A stretch of 37,723 bases of DNA, taken from contig JAYMGJ010000688.1 in the NCBI GenBank assembly GCA_037178675.1, positions 1-37,723 of the forward strand, given 5' to 3'. Every line of letters starts with the position of its first letter. Within the stretch, counting starts at the first letter, position 1. Origin of the DNA: Scleroderma bovista. Its lineage: Eukaryota > Basidiomycota > Agaricomycetes > Boletales > Sclerodermataceae. Of this stretch, positions 10,584-20,171 are shown in pieces. The translations under genes and the position numbers were made by a program. The notes below the pieces were generated by a model. It did no database searches. It was given only the letters and a program-made list of their open reading frames with translations, and had not been told where the DNA came from.

Positions 10584-12429
10584 TCAAGTCTTGAATATCC
10601 TCAAGAGGCGTGCCTCGGTCACGATCCGAGTCCGACACAGTGGACATTCCCGCGAGCTCTGCATGATAAGGTCCGAGCATTCACGACACATTGCAAGATG
10701 TCTATTAAGCAGTGATTAGTAGTGAACAGCACAGTGAATGGACAGTGAGGAGAACGTACCCGCAATCAACAATTGCAATGTTTGCTTCTTCATCTTGGCA
10801 AACCACGCATAGCCCCCCTTCTGTGGGTTTGCTGGGACGTGCTTTCCCCTTTGCGTGCGCGGAGGAAGCGGTGGGTATATCTGGTGACGGCTGTGGACTT
10901 GTTGGTCGAGTGTTCGGGCGTCCACTTAAGTTGGGTGTTGAAAGATGATCATCGTCGGGCGTGACAAAATAATCATTCGAGTTCAAGTGGTCATTGGTAT
11001 TCGCAGTAGGCCCCTCTGTTGCGGGCTCCGCAGCGCCTGTATCGTCCTCTTCCTCAGCAGTGACTACAATTCCATCGTCACCATAGTATTCCTCCCAGAC
11101 GCTATCGTGGTCATTATCGGTTTCTCTCCTTCTCTCCTCCTCCAAAAACGCGCAGACGCGATCAACCAGGTCCTCTTTCTCACAAACACCGGGTGGTATC
11201 CTTACTCGTGCTTCCCACAGAATCTTCTTGAGGGTGCCAACTGAGAGAGCCGCTATGGACGGGCGGGATTGCGTAAGTAACGTCGCAAGTGAAGGTGGCG
11301 CTGGCGCAGGAGCTGGCGGCGGCGGCGGCGGCGATGGTGGTTGGGCTGGACGTGTATTGCTTGGTCTGGAGAAACTAGAAGTGCGAGAGTGCGCAGGTGG
11401 AGGTCGGAACCATTGGTTATTCATCGGCCGTGCCGGACCAGAACTCGACGGGCCAGACGTTGCGCGACTTCTTGGCCCGTTGGGCCGCGGGGTATAAGCC
11501 CGATAATGCGCCTCTGGCACTTGGTCATGTCTCGGGTCAAGGTCTGGGCGAGGAAATGCCTGCGCTCGTGAATTGGAACTAGCAGTACTATATGGGCGAC
11601 TATGTCTGGCCGGGAAGTTCGAGTTGGGAGTACTAGATGACGATGGTTGGGGGTTACCCGGTGTAGCGCGAGTAAAGAAATTCCGAGCACGCGAAGCTGC
11701 GGATGGATTGGGAGAACTACCTTGTATAGAGGAATGCTTCGGCACCGCATGCTTCCGGTAATAGGCCTCATTCGCCACTGGGAGGCAGCCCTGTCTCGTC
11801 TGTTAATGCGGAAAATGGGCATTAGATCTAAGGCAAAATATAAACAAATAAAAGGGTGTGGGGATATGGTATGACAGTGGTGTAGGAGAAAGAAACGCGG
11901 AGGGACAAACCCGAGCAGCTACCACCAAATCCACAATGTCATTCTTGTCTATCACGCCTTTAATTTGAATATTGTATGCGTCAACATATCGCCTGAGCTT
12001 TGCAGTGGGAAGAGACCTGAGCTGGCTTTTGCCAAGAGCGGTTACTGCATGCCACACAACATGTATCAGCATGAATAGTACGCGATCCGCAGAATCAGGT
12101 TTTGGATTCATTGTACACACCATTCAGCAAATCGATGCAGAATGCGCATACGTGAGCAAGATCGTATCCCCTCGCCGGTCCGTTTCGAGGCATAAGCGCT
12201 TGATAATCGGTGCAAGATGAACAATAGGCATATCCTGACGTACGGATCATCTCATGGACATTGGGCCAACCTGGAATAGTCGCATACCGCAATGCATGCA
12301 TTTCCTCTGCCTATTGAATAGAATATTAAACTCTTTCCCGCACTTTCTGCATGCGTTGGCATCGGGTGGTGAGGGTGGCGGAGGTGGGCCACTCAAAAGA
12401 GGCATTCCTTGAGGAACTGACGCTGCCAT
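10584..12429 (-). CDS. FYVE-like, SAP and RING finger protein, probable E3 ubiquitin ligase
   Basis: Five exons: 12288-12429, 12121-12234, 11911-12044, 10760-11799 and 10584-10701; 515 aa, all junctions in phase. Order: a proline-rich start; FYVE-like zinc finger near residues 25-90 (CRKCGKEF...RQRKCMHCGYAYCSSC...HVCAFC, eight Cys, without the RRHHCR lipid-binding motif); SAP-like helix pair (LRSLPTAKLRRYV...KNDIVDLVVAAR); a long Ser/Pro/Arg-rich linker with a polyproline run; second SAP-like pair (LSVGTLKKILWEARV...KEDLVDRVCAFLEE); an acidic stretch; and a C-terminal C3HC4 RING (CVVCQDEEANIAIVDCGH...CRECSDL...CPLCRTRI). The order matches animal CARP/rififylin (RNF34/RFFL) E3 ligases, so ubiquitin transfer is likely; substrate and membrane location are unknown. 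The start is the first Met before the zinc finger. Confidence 0.9.
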
Positions 12430-12763
12430 TCGTGACTACTTCGCTTGACTTGCAAAAGAGAGTTCGTGGGCGAAATTATCAAAGGTCGAGGATGAAATAA
12501 CGAGGGAATATGCAGAGATGTCAACTCCTCAGTGGCTCCTAACAGCCTCTCGGGCAGCCAGATCGGATCATCGGAATTGCCTTATTAGCAGGTAGTAATC
12601 ATGAAGCATCATTTTTGTGTAGTACAGTGACCAACTCCTACAAAAGAACATACTGCATCGCATCTTACAAGGTAAGAAGTACTTCAACTATCATACATTG
12701 AATTCAGACGGTGGGAAAACACACAAAGAAAAGCAAAGGCAACTCGGACTAATAGAACAGAGT
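12430..12763. other. Intergenic region, left edge of the GMC duplication
   Basis: The promoter of the RING gene and the 3' flank of GMC copy A share this stretch. From about 12638 it matches the 3' flank of copy B at about 16818 (shared core CAAAAGAACATACTGCATCG), which marks the left end of the duplicated block. Confidence 0.6.
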
Positions 12764-14731
12764 TCATGAGTCAAGGCGACAATATTTCGATAGGTGATCA
12801 GCAAGCCGAAGGGATAGAGCCGCCAACGTGATGGACGGGTTCGCCTCGACGCTGTACGGGAAGACGGACAAATCACAAACGTGAAGGTTCGAGAAGCCGT
12901 GAACCTTCAAGTTTTCGTCGACAACACTAGTGTCACGTGTGCTGCCCATCCGCATTGTCCCAGTCTCGTGCGCAAATATACCGCAACCCAAAAGTTCCGG
13001 ACGAGGTGCCAATTCCGCGGCGATAGCTACCATCCTTTGTCGAAGACTCTCGAAGTCGTCTTTACCAAAAGGGCCCTTACCGAAAGGACCCTTACCGAGA
13101 GGACCCTTACCGAAAGGATCCTTACCGAACGGACCCTTACCACCAGGACGCTTATCACAACCACCGTCAATGATTTTCTCGCAGGGACGGACGGTAGAAA
13201 GACTCTGGGGAGAATGGCTGACATCTTGACCGTAGTAGAAATAAACGGTAGAAAGAGCCTCGGTAGCGGAGGAGAGGATGACGTCATCCTCCCTTGTCGT
13301 CATGATATCCTTGGCGACAGCATTACGAATTCTTGTCGTTAGGATCTGCATATTGATGAGGGACTCCTCATCGTTGTATGTGTGCTTGCGTCTGAGCCGG
13401 ATGACCGGATGGGGGGCACTTGAATTGACCACCGAATTGTTGTTATCCAATGGTGCTCCATATTCAATCAAGACAGCAATGGTATCGAATTTCTCAGCAT
13501 GTGCCTTAAATTTCTTTTCTCCGTGCTCCATCTCGATCAAGTGGAATTCTTTGGGACACGAGCGAGGCTCTTTTGGATTCACCTCTTCGGTGCTGAGATA
13601 CTGGTGAATAGGGACATTCGAACTGCCGGCAAGGAAGAAGTTATTGTTGATAGTAACCGTCAAGAGTGCGGTCGTGTCGTTGATATGGATCATAGTCTGG
13701 AGAAGAAGAGGAGCGGAAGGGTCACCAGAACGACGTTCCATCGCAAATCTCGTAGCATACACCGCGTGGTCCATCAACCCTTTACCGACAAGAGGGTTGT
13801 AACGTTGCAGACTGCTGTTAAGAGCGATCTGGGCTGTGCAAAGTGTGCCAGCTGCAAGAATAACTTGCGCCCCATTCGCAGATATTTTCATGGTAGTGTC
13901 ACCGCCCGCTAGTCGGACAGTCAAGGCTGGGACCGACCTAGATAAGCTCAGTAAAAAATACGCTGATGAGAAAAAGAAAATGTCACCATATTTCATTGCC
14001 TGCAGAGTCTTTGCCTATGGGGACATGTCCAACACCAAGTACCTCCGCGTTCATGAGGATCGTTAAAGATGGGTCTCGAGCATAGACACGGTTGAGAAGG
14101 CGCTCAACAGTGCTGTAAGCGCCTTGAGGAAAGCGATAAACCTGAGCCTGGAACTGCGTTGCAGTCGGTCCAAGGGAAACTGGGCTCGCATTGTAGGGCC
14201 CGACAGCTTCCCCGACCTGGGATTTGGCCGTTTTAATGGAAGCTGAATTAGCGATGCCCTCGGGATATGGAGCGTCTGGATCTTGAGAACCATTCGTGAC
14301 AAGGTGAAACGCCTTCTTAAGGTAGCTGCACTGAAGATCCTGCGCTACCATTTGTGGGAAGTGCGTGTTGAGGGTGTCGGCATTAGCAGGGGGAATCCAG
14401 AGGCCCCAGACGACGGAACGGCCGCCAAGGCAGTACAGAGGACCGCCAACATATGGCTCCGAGCCGTCTGCGAGTTGTACCCATGCCTTCGAGGTATTGT
14501 AAACTGTCTCATTACCCTCTGGAGAGTAAAGTCGGGACGTGCAGTGTTGCAAACGTGAGTGGTAAATGTCAGGGGCCCGCGTTCAATCAGAAGGACCCTT
14601 TTCCCTCGGTCTGCTAGCTCGTCCGCCAGAATGCCTCCGCCAAAGCCACTTCCAACAACGATATAATCGTAACCTCCATGTTCACTGATTTCCCGAACTA
14701 CGTTGGGATCGGTAGAAAGAAACCTCTCCAT
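12764..14731 (-). pseudogene. GMC-type FAD oxidoreductase, copy A, frameshifted
   Basis: Paralogue of the intact genes at 16993 and 20172. Expected exons are 13987-14731 and 12764-13937 with a 49-nt intron (13938-13986) at the same place as in the others. It keeps the FAD motif GSGFGGG, the block GGPLYCLGGRSVVWGLWIPP and the C-terminal HETGTMRMG...ANPSITLAAL, so catalytic His and Asn are present. However, after CNTARP it lacks 16 bp: 8 bases (14526-14533) replace the 24 found in copies B and C. This shifts the frame and the first reading frame ends at 128 aa. Downstream frames restart only without the FAD-binding start. Everything else is open, so the lesion looks recent; an assembly error or allelic variant is possible. 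The second exon also carries a 15-bp repeat expansion. Confidence 0.85.
13057..13161. repeat. 15-bp minisatellite inside GMC copy A
   Basis: About seven tandem units of a 15-mer (consensus GACCCTTACCGAAAG), the best six at 13072-13161. On the coding strand they encode a Gly-Pro-Phe-Gly-Lys pentapeptide repeat. The unit keeps the frame. Copies B and C have no such repeat at the equivalent linker. Confidence 0.93.
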
Positions 14732-14812
14732 CTATGAAAGACCTGATTGCGATTTGCTATTGATCAAATGAACCGTCATTGACACTGGAGCATGAAGGCA
14801 TGTAAGGTTTAC
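14732..14812 (-). other. 5'-UTR intron of GMC copy A
   Basis: GTAAAC at the 5' end and TTTCATAG at the 3' end, 81 nt. The acceptor lies directly against the start ATG. Copies B and C have the same arrangement. The upstream leader (TACCAACTGCCTACAAG before the donor) is also shared with B. Confidence 0.7.
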
Positions 14813-16992
14813 CTTGTAGGCAGTTGGTAAAGGGAACTGGTAGCAGTAGTGTCGTTGTACGCGCTAATTATGTAGTCCAAGGATTCCGGCCTCGTGTTTG
14901 CAATTTGCAAAGACATGATTCTGCCAATGAGAGAATTGTGAAATTGGTAGGTATCTGGGACGTCGAGGGCTGTGTGGTTGACGGAAATAGGGGCTTCCTA
15001 GTGAAGTATTGATCGGTCGCTTTTTCGCCTTAACAAGACGAATGGCAGCCTGGAGCCATTCCGCCTGTACGAATTTGTAGTCTGGACACGTTTATCCTGT
15101 CCATCGGAAGCCTAGTGGCATTAGCCGGTCCACGAAGGAAAGCTCAACCTTCCAAAAGTTCCACAAGGTACTTGTCTGGGGATACAGATCGGGCCCTATC
15201 GATGGGCCCGCAGGATAAACATTCGTCCACTATCTCGGTTACGCCCATGCACCGGAAGTCTGGAATCCCAGTTAGTGACTGAGTCCTGCCTTGAAGTCGC
15301 TATGAGAGATTACCCTGATCACACCTTGATGCTGAACGTTTTGACGGGCAATCCATTCACAGTTGTAGGGATAGTCTTCCACATAATACATAGCATCGTA
15401 TGGCTACATATGACTTGGGACAGTTACACGGTGATCTGTGCATGCATGCCATCACAGAGGCGTCGGAGTCTAACTTTGTCTGTGTCCGATCAGTTAGTAG
15501 CCTTGTACTTCCGTTTCCGAATAGATGTGAGGCTTACGGTGGTGAACTCAACATTTCTTGCCGTAGTTCTGGCATAGTTCGAGGAAGGATGGGAGGAGGG
15601 GCTATCGGCAGGCCGATGGATCGTGGGGACGTGCTTGCTTCGTGATCAGATTCAAATTTTGAGCAATGTATTGATAGTATCTTGGCCGTGAAAGACTCTT
15701 CCAGCTGTGTCCCAGATCAAACACATCTCCAAACCCTGAAAAGGAGTGGTTGATTCATCAAGCGCCGTCTTGATGTTCCCCAAGATGTAGGCCCATCACA
15801 TAGGGAGGGGTGTTGCCGTGTATCGATAGCAATCGTTCCTCGGATGGGACCGACATAATCTGGGTGGAAATATGTGACGGGCAGTCGAACTAGACTTGTA
15901 CTTAACGGAGTTTTAAAGAACCTACCGGACCGCCCGGCCCACCAATACCAGTGCAAGAGGCACCAAAACGCGGGGGAACAAAGAACAATTGGCCTGGCAC
16001 AACGGGTGGCCGTCCCTTCCGTCAACAGGGTGAGTGCCAAGTTAACCTGCGATCCTTTGAAGTGTTCTCCATACACACGCACTGTACGATCCAGAACCCA
16101 CACCAGTACGCATCAGCGACTCCTTCAGCTGCTCCGTCTCTCTCGGGTTACCCACTGCATCTCATGCAAGCAAAGCTCGGCCCGCGTCTGGAAAGCTTTG
16201 TGCTACACACAAATCCATTTGAATCTGTGCTTTTCTGTAATGTTGTACTACATAGCTCCAAGGTTCGGGACAACCAAACACGGATACTGGTTATAGCGCT
16301 GCGCTGAAACGGATCTGAGTGATGCCACCACTAACCTCGACCACACCACCACCACCACCACCAGTTAACGTCATCGTCGTCGACGGGGATGTTTTCCACC
16401 ACCGACCGTGACCTCCACTATCACCAACATGATGACCACAACCACCAACATCGTCGGCAATGACGACGGCCAGCGGTCATCCTAACCCCACCTGCAGTCA
16501 GCAGTACGATGACGCACAACGGGCCACGCACCGGAACGGCAGTCACCCCCACCCCCACCTGCAGCCAGCGGCGTCATTGCAATTACAGTAACGCCAACAC
16601 CCTCCCCAACGTTGCTACCGTTGCCCACCACTGACGATATTCGTCACTGACCATAAGTCTTCTACCACGCCACCACTAACGTCGGCCACACCTAGATGAC
16701 TACGATGATTCATGACCACCAAGCTGCAAGAAGATGGATATTGGTCTCAGATAACTACGATCATACAGCGTGAGTATCACAGGGGAATATAAGTGGGATG
16801 CTCCACTCGATGTGCTGCTACAAAAGAACATACTGCATCGTATCCTACAAGGCAAGAAGTACTTCACACAAATCAAATTGAATTCAGACGTTTGGCAAAC
16901 AAAAGAGAAAAGATCGTTGGGCGTGACACAGACTAATGGAGTGGAGGTCGTAAGAGAAGGCGACAAACAACGAGGATGGAGCGTACCTTCCT
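14813..16992. other. Upstream region of GMC copy A and spacer to copy B
   Basis: To about 15310 the sequence matches the region upstream of copy B, so it is probably leader and promoter. From 15310 to 16300 there are only small overlapping frames that I do not recognise. From 16318 to 16700 it is ACC-rich repeat (separate entry). From 16818 the 3' flank of copy B begins. Confidence 0.5.
16318..16700. repeat. ACC/CAC-rich degenerate repeat
   Basis: Purine-poor stretch rich in CCACCA and GACGA words, with an internal direct repeat (CCCCACCTGCAGTCAGCAG at about 16489 and a close copy about 65 bases on). Similar composition and words (GTCAGCAGCACGATGAC) occur at 31450-31860, and related sequence at 24010-24720. 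No coding frame spans it. Confidence 0.7.
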
Positions 16993-18831
16993 TCAGTTTG
17001 TAGACGGGACGAGGTGATCAGCAAGCCGAAGCGTTAGAGCCGCCAAAGTGATGGCCGGGTTCGCTTCGACGCTGTATGGGAAGACGGACATATCACAAAC
17101 GTGAAGGTTCGAGAAGTTGTGAACCTTCAAGTTTTGGTCGACAACACTATTGTCAGCTGTGGTGCCCATCCGCATTGTCCCAGTTTCGTGCGCAAATATA
17201 CCGCAACCCAAAAGTTCCGGGACAGGTGCCAATTCCGCGGCGATAGCTTTCATCAATTCTCCAAGTTCGTCGAGGTCGTCACCTGCATTGCTACGAGTTG
17301 TACCAGTACCCCCACCACTGCTAACGCCTTGCCCGTCAAGACGGACGGTAGAAAGAGCATCGACAACGGGGGCGAGGCTGACATCAATCTCCTCCGAGCC
17401 CATCTTCTTGAGTACGATATCCTTGGCGACAGCATTACGAATTCTTGTCGTCAGGATCTGCATATTGATGAGGGAGTCCTCGTCGTGATATGTGTGCTCG
17501 CGTCTGAGCCGGATGACAGGGTGAGGGGCACCTGCATTGACCACCAAATTCGTGTCTTCCAACGGTGCTCCATATTCAATCAAGACAGCGAGGGTATCGA
17601 ACCTCTCCGCATGGTCCTTAAATTCCGCTTCTCCGTTCTTCATCTCGATCAAGTGGGGTTTTCCGGAACGTGCCAGTTTGGTGCTGAGATACTGGCGAAT
17701 AGGGACATTCGAACTTCCGGCAAGGAAGAAGTTATTGTTGATAGTAACCGTCAAGAGTGCGGTCGTGTCGTTGATATGGATCATAGTCTGGAGAAGAAGA
17801 GGAGCGGAAGGTTCACCCGAAGGACGTTCCATCGCGAATCTTGTAGCATATATTGCGTGGTCCGTCAACCCTTTACCGACGAGAGGGTTGTAGAGCTGCA
17901 GACTACTGTTAAGAGCGATCTGGGCTGTGCAAAGCGTGCCAGCTGCAAGAATAACTTGGGCCCCATTCGTAGAGATTTTCATGTTAGTGTCATTGTCCGT
18001 CAGTCGGACAGACAAGGCTGGGACCGACCTAGATAGGGTCAGTAAAGGATATGCTGATGAGACAAGAAAACGTCACCTTGGACCGCCGTCTGTGGAGACA
18101 TGTTCAACTTCAAGTACCTCCGCGTTCATGAGGATCGTTAAAGATGGGTCCCGAGCGTAGACACGGTTGAGAAGGCGCTCAACAGTGCTATAAGCGCCTT
18201 GAGGGAAGCGATAAACCTCAGTCTGAAACTGCGTTGCAGTCGGCCCAAGGACAACTGGGCTCGCATCGTAGGACTGGACGGCTTGCGTGACCTGCGTTTT
18301 GGCTGTATTGATGTAAGCTTCATCAACTTGGCCCTCGGGGTATGGAGCGTCTGGATCTTGAGAACCATTCGTGACAAGATCAAACGCCCTAGTAAAGTAG
18401 TCGCCTTCAGTAAGATCCTGCGCCACCTGTGGAGGGAAGTGGTCGTTAAGAGTGTTGGCACTAGCGGGGGGGATCCAGAGGCCCCAGACGACGGAACGGC
18501 CTCCAAGGCAGTACAGAGGACCGCCAATATATGGCTCCGAGCCGTCTGCGAGCTGTACCCATCCCTTCAAGGTATTGTAAATCGTCTCATTCCCCTCTGG
18601 AGAATCGTCTTTTCCTCGAACGAAGCTGGGACGTGCAGTGTTGCACACGTGAGTGGTAAATGTCACGTGTCCGCGTTCGATCAGAAGGACTCTCTTTCCT
18701 CGGCCTGCTAGCTCGTCCGCTAGAACGCCTCCGCCAAAGCCGCTTCCAACAATGATATAATCGTAACCTCCGTTTTCACTGATTTTCCGAACTACGTCGG
18801 GGTCGGCAGAAAGGAACCTCTCGATATCCAT
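16993..18831 (-). CDS. GMC-type FAD-dependent oxidoreductase, copy B
   Basis: Predicted flavoenzyme oxidising an alcohol or sugar hydroxyl; substrate unknown. Exons 18077-18831 and 16993-18028, intron 48 nt, 596 aa. Rossmann FAD motif YIIVGSGFGGG at residues 25-35 with LLIERG about 20 further on; block GGPLYCLGGRSVVWGLWIPP; C-terminal motif HETGTMRMG with His about 532 and SVEANPAITLAAL with Asn about 575. These match the glucose oxidase His516/His559 positions, here as the His/Asn pair seen in pyranose 2-oxidase-type GMC enzymes. No signal peptide and no obvious peroxisomal C-terminus, so probably intracellular, unlike secreted aryl-alcohol oxidases. Start: the Met right after the 5'-UTR intron acceptor. 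The linker before the last domain is Gly/Thr-rich. This is the intact twin of copy A. Confidence 0.9.
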
Positions 18832-18915
18832 CTATGGAAGATATCTGTTATTGATGAAATAAACTGCCATAGAGTCAGCCATTGGCACTGGAACATGAAG
18901 GCACGTCATGTTTAC
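18832..18915 (-). other. 5'-UTR intron of GMC copy B
   Basis: GTAAAC donor, CCATAG acceptor touching the ATG, 84 nt, same position as in copies A and C. An upstream ATG in the leader (about 18960) would not be in frame with the oxidoreductase, so the region is read as untranslated or as a short upstream frame. Confidence 0.7.
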
Positions 18916-20171
18916 CTTGTAGGCGGCTGGTAGAGGGAACTGGTAGCAGCAGTCTCATTGTACGCGCCGATTATGTAGGTCCAAGGATTCGGACCTCGTG
19001 TTTGCAAAGACGGGATTCTGCTGATGAGGGAGTTGTGCAATTGGTGGGTATTGGGATGTGGGATTGACGTAAATAGGGGCATCCCAGCGCCTGAAGTACT
19101 GATTATCAGTCACCTTTTCGCCATGAAGGTAGCGAATAGATAGCCTAGAGCCATTCAGCCTGTCCGAATTGGTGGTCTGGACACGTTCATCCTGTCCATC
19201 AGTGGCCTGGAAACATTCATCCTGTCCATCAGAAGCGTAGAGGCATTCGCCGGTCCACTCAGTAAGGCACAACCTTCCAAAAGCTCCACAAAGTACTTCT
19301 CTTGGGATCTATATCGGACCCATATCGATGCTATCTCGGTTATGCCTATGGACCGGAAGTGTGGAATCGTGGTTTGAGTCCTGCCTTGAAGCCGTCGTGA
19401 GAAAGTGGCTTGATGTCGCACCTCGTTAGGCTCCACTACGGTATGGTCTCCATCAAATAGGGAGGGCACGTTGGAGGGCGTTGCCTTTATCAATCCACCC
19501 GCTGATTTACCATCGGACGGGCCCAACGAGCCGGCCCAGTCATTCATGGAATCGGACCTCCGACGCACATAGAGGCGGAACAATTCAAGCTAATCAGCAA
19601 GGTCACTGCAACTGGACATCGTTCGCCTTTTTTCGTTGTCCACGAATAACTTCATGGTTTTAAGGGGCGGCCATCTGTGTTCATCGTAAAATATCGTCGT
19701 TTGAAGAAATGTTTTAGAGTGTCCGTCTCCAGAAGACATCGCCGAATGCCTCTCATTGTACTTTTGTTCTTTGGTCCAGCTTCTCGAGGCGGAGGTCCTC
19801 ATTGCGAAGATATTCGCTAGGATGTTGCATGAACAGTCATCGAAGTCGATTGGATTTTTGGCTGCAGCTTCGTGACAGTGCAACGTACGCATGCGTGAGT
19901 CGGCTGGTTGTGATCGACTTTTCCGCCATCGAATTTACACCGCCGCTGGCATGCTGGCAAGGTGCTGCAACGTGCCTGCTGTCTATGGCGGCGCTATTTT
20001 TCTGGTAAAACAACCAACTGGATTTCCACTGATATGTGTATCACTGTACTCTCAACCATGTACACGTCAATAAAATGGCGCTATCGTACATTCGGAAAAC
20101 ATAGGAAAAGGTAATGGACATGACTTGGACTAACGAATCAGAGCCCATAAATGGTGTGAAGCGCTTCAATC
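18916..20171. other. Upstream region of copy B and spacer to copy C
   Basis: About 18916-19404 belongs to the duplication (leader and promoter of B). From 19405 to 20171 there are only small unrecognised frames on both strands; the longest is 100 codons at 19590-19892 (minus), low-complexity in places and without a domain. Confidence 0.45.
19174..19262. repeat. 30-bp tandem repeat upstream of GMC copy B
   Basis: Two 30-bp units (19174-19203 and 19204-19233) share the core CATTCATCCTGTCCATCAG; a degraded third unit follows. The matching place upstream of copy A (about 15080-15132) has one unit fewer. Confidence 0.85.

Larger units (their letters stand above)
12638..15310. repeat. Duplicated segment, left copy (with 16818-19404)
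   Basis: This stretch and 16818-19404 share the GMC gene, its 5'-UTR intron, its upstream region and its 3' flank. The outermost shared parts are the CAAAAGAACATACTGCATCG core at the left and a GAGTCCTGCCTTGAAG core at the right. The units are direct and about 1.5 kb apart. Ends are judged by eye. Confidence 0.75.
16818..19404. repeat. Duplicated segment, right copy (with 12638-15310)
   Basis: Second unit of the duplication that created GMC copies A and B. Main length differences from the left unit are the 16 bp missing in A, the 15-bp repeat array in A, and an extra 30-bp unit upstream in B (19174-19233). Confidence 0.75.

Noticed and set aside
15660..16100. Possible small GTPase fragment (a WDTAG-like word near 15700, minus strand)
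   Set aside because: Only one short motif matches. The P-loop and other G motifs are absent, and adjacent frames have stops without plausible introns.
17101..18036. 311-codon plus-strand frame opposite exon 2 of GMC copy B
   Set aside because: It lies wholly antisense to a well-supported conserved exon, resembles no protein, and only a shorter version exists opposite copy A. It is a shadow of codon bias.
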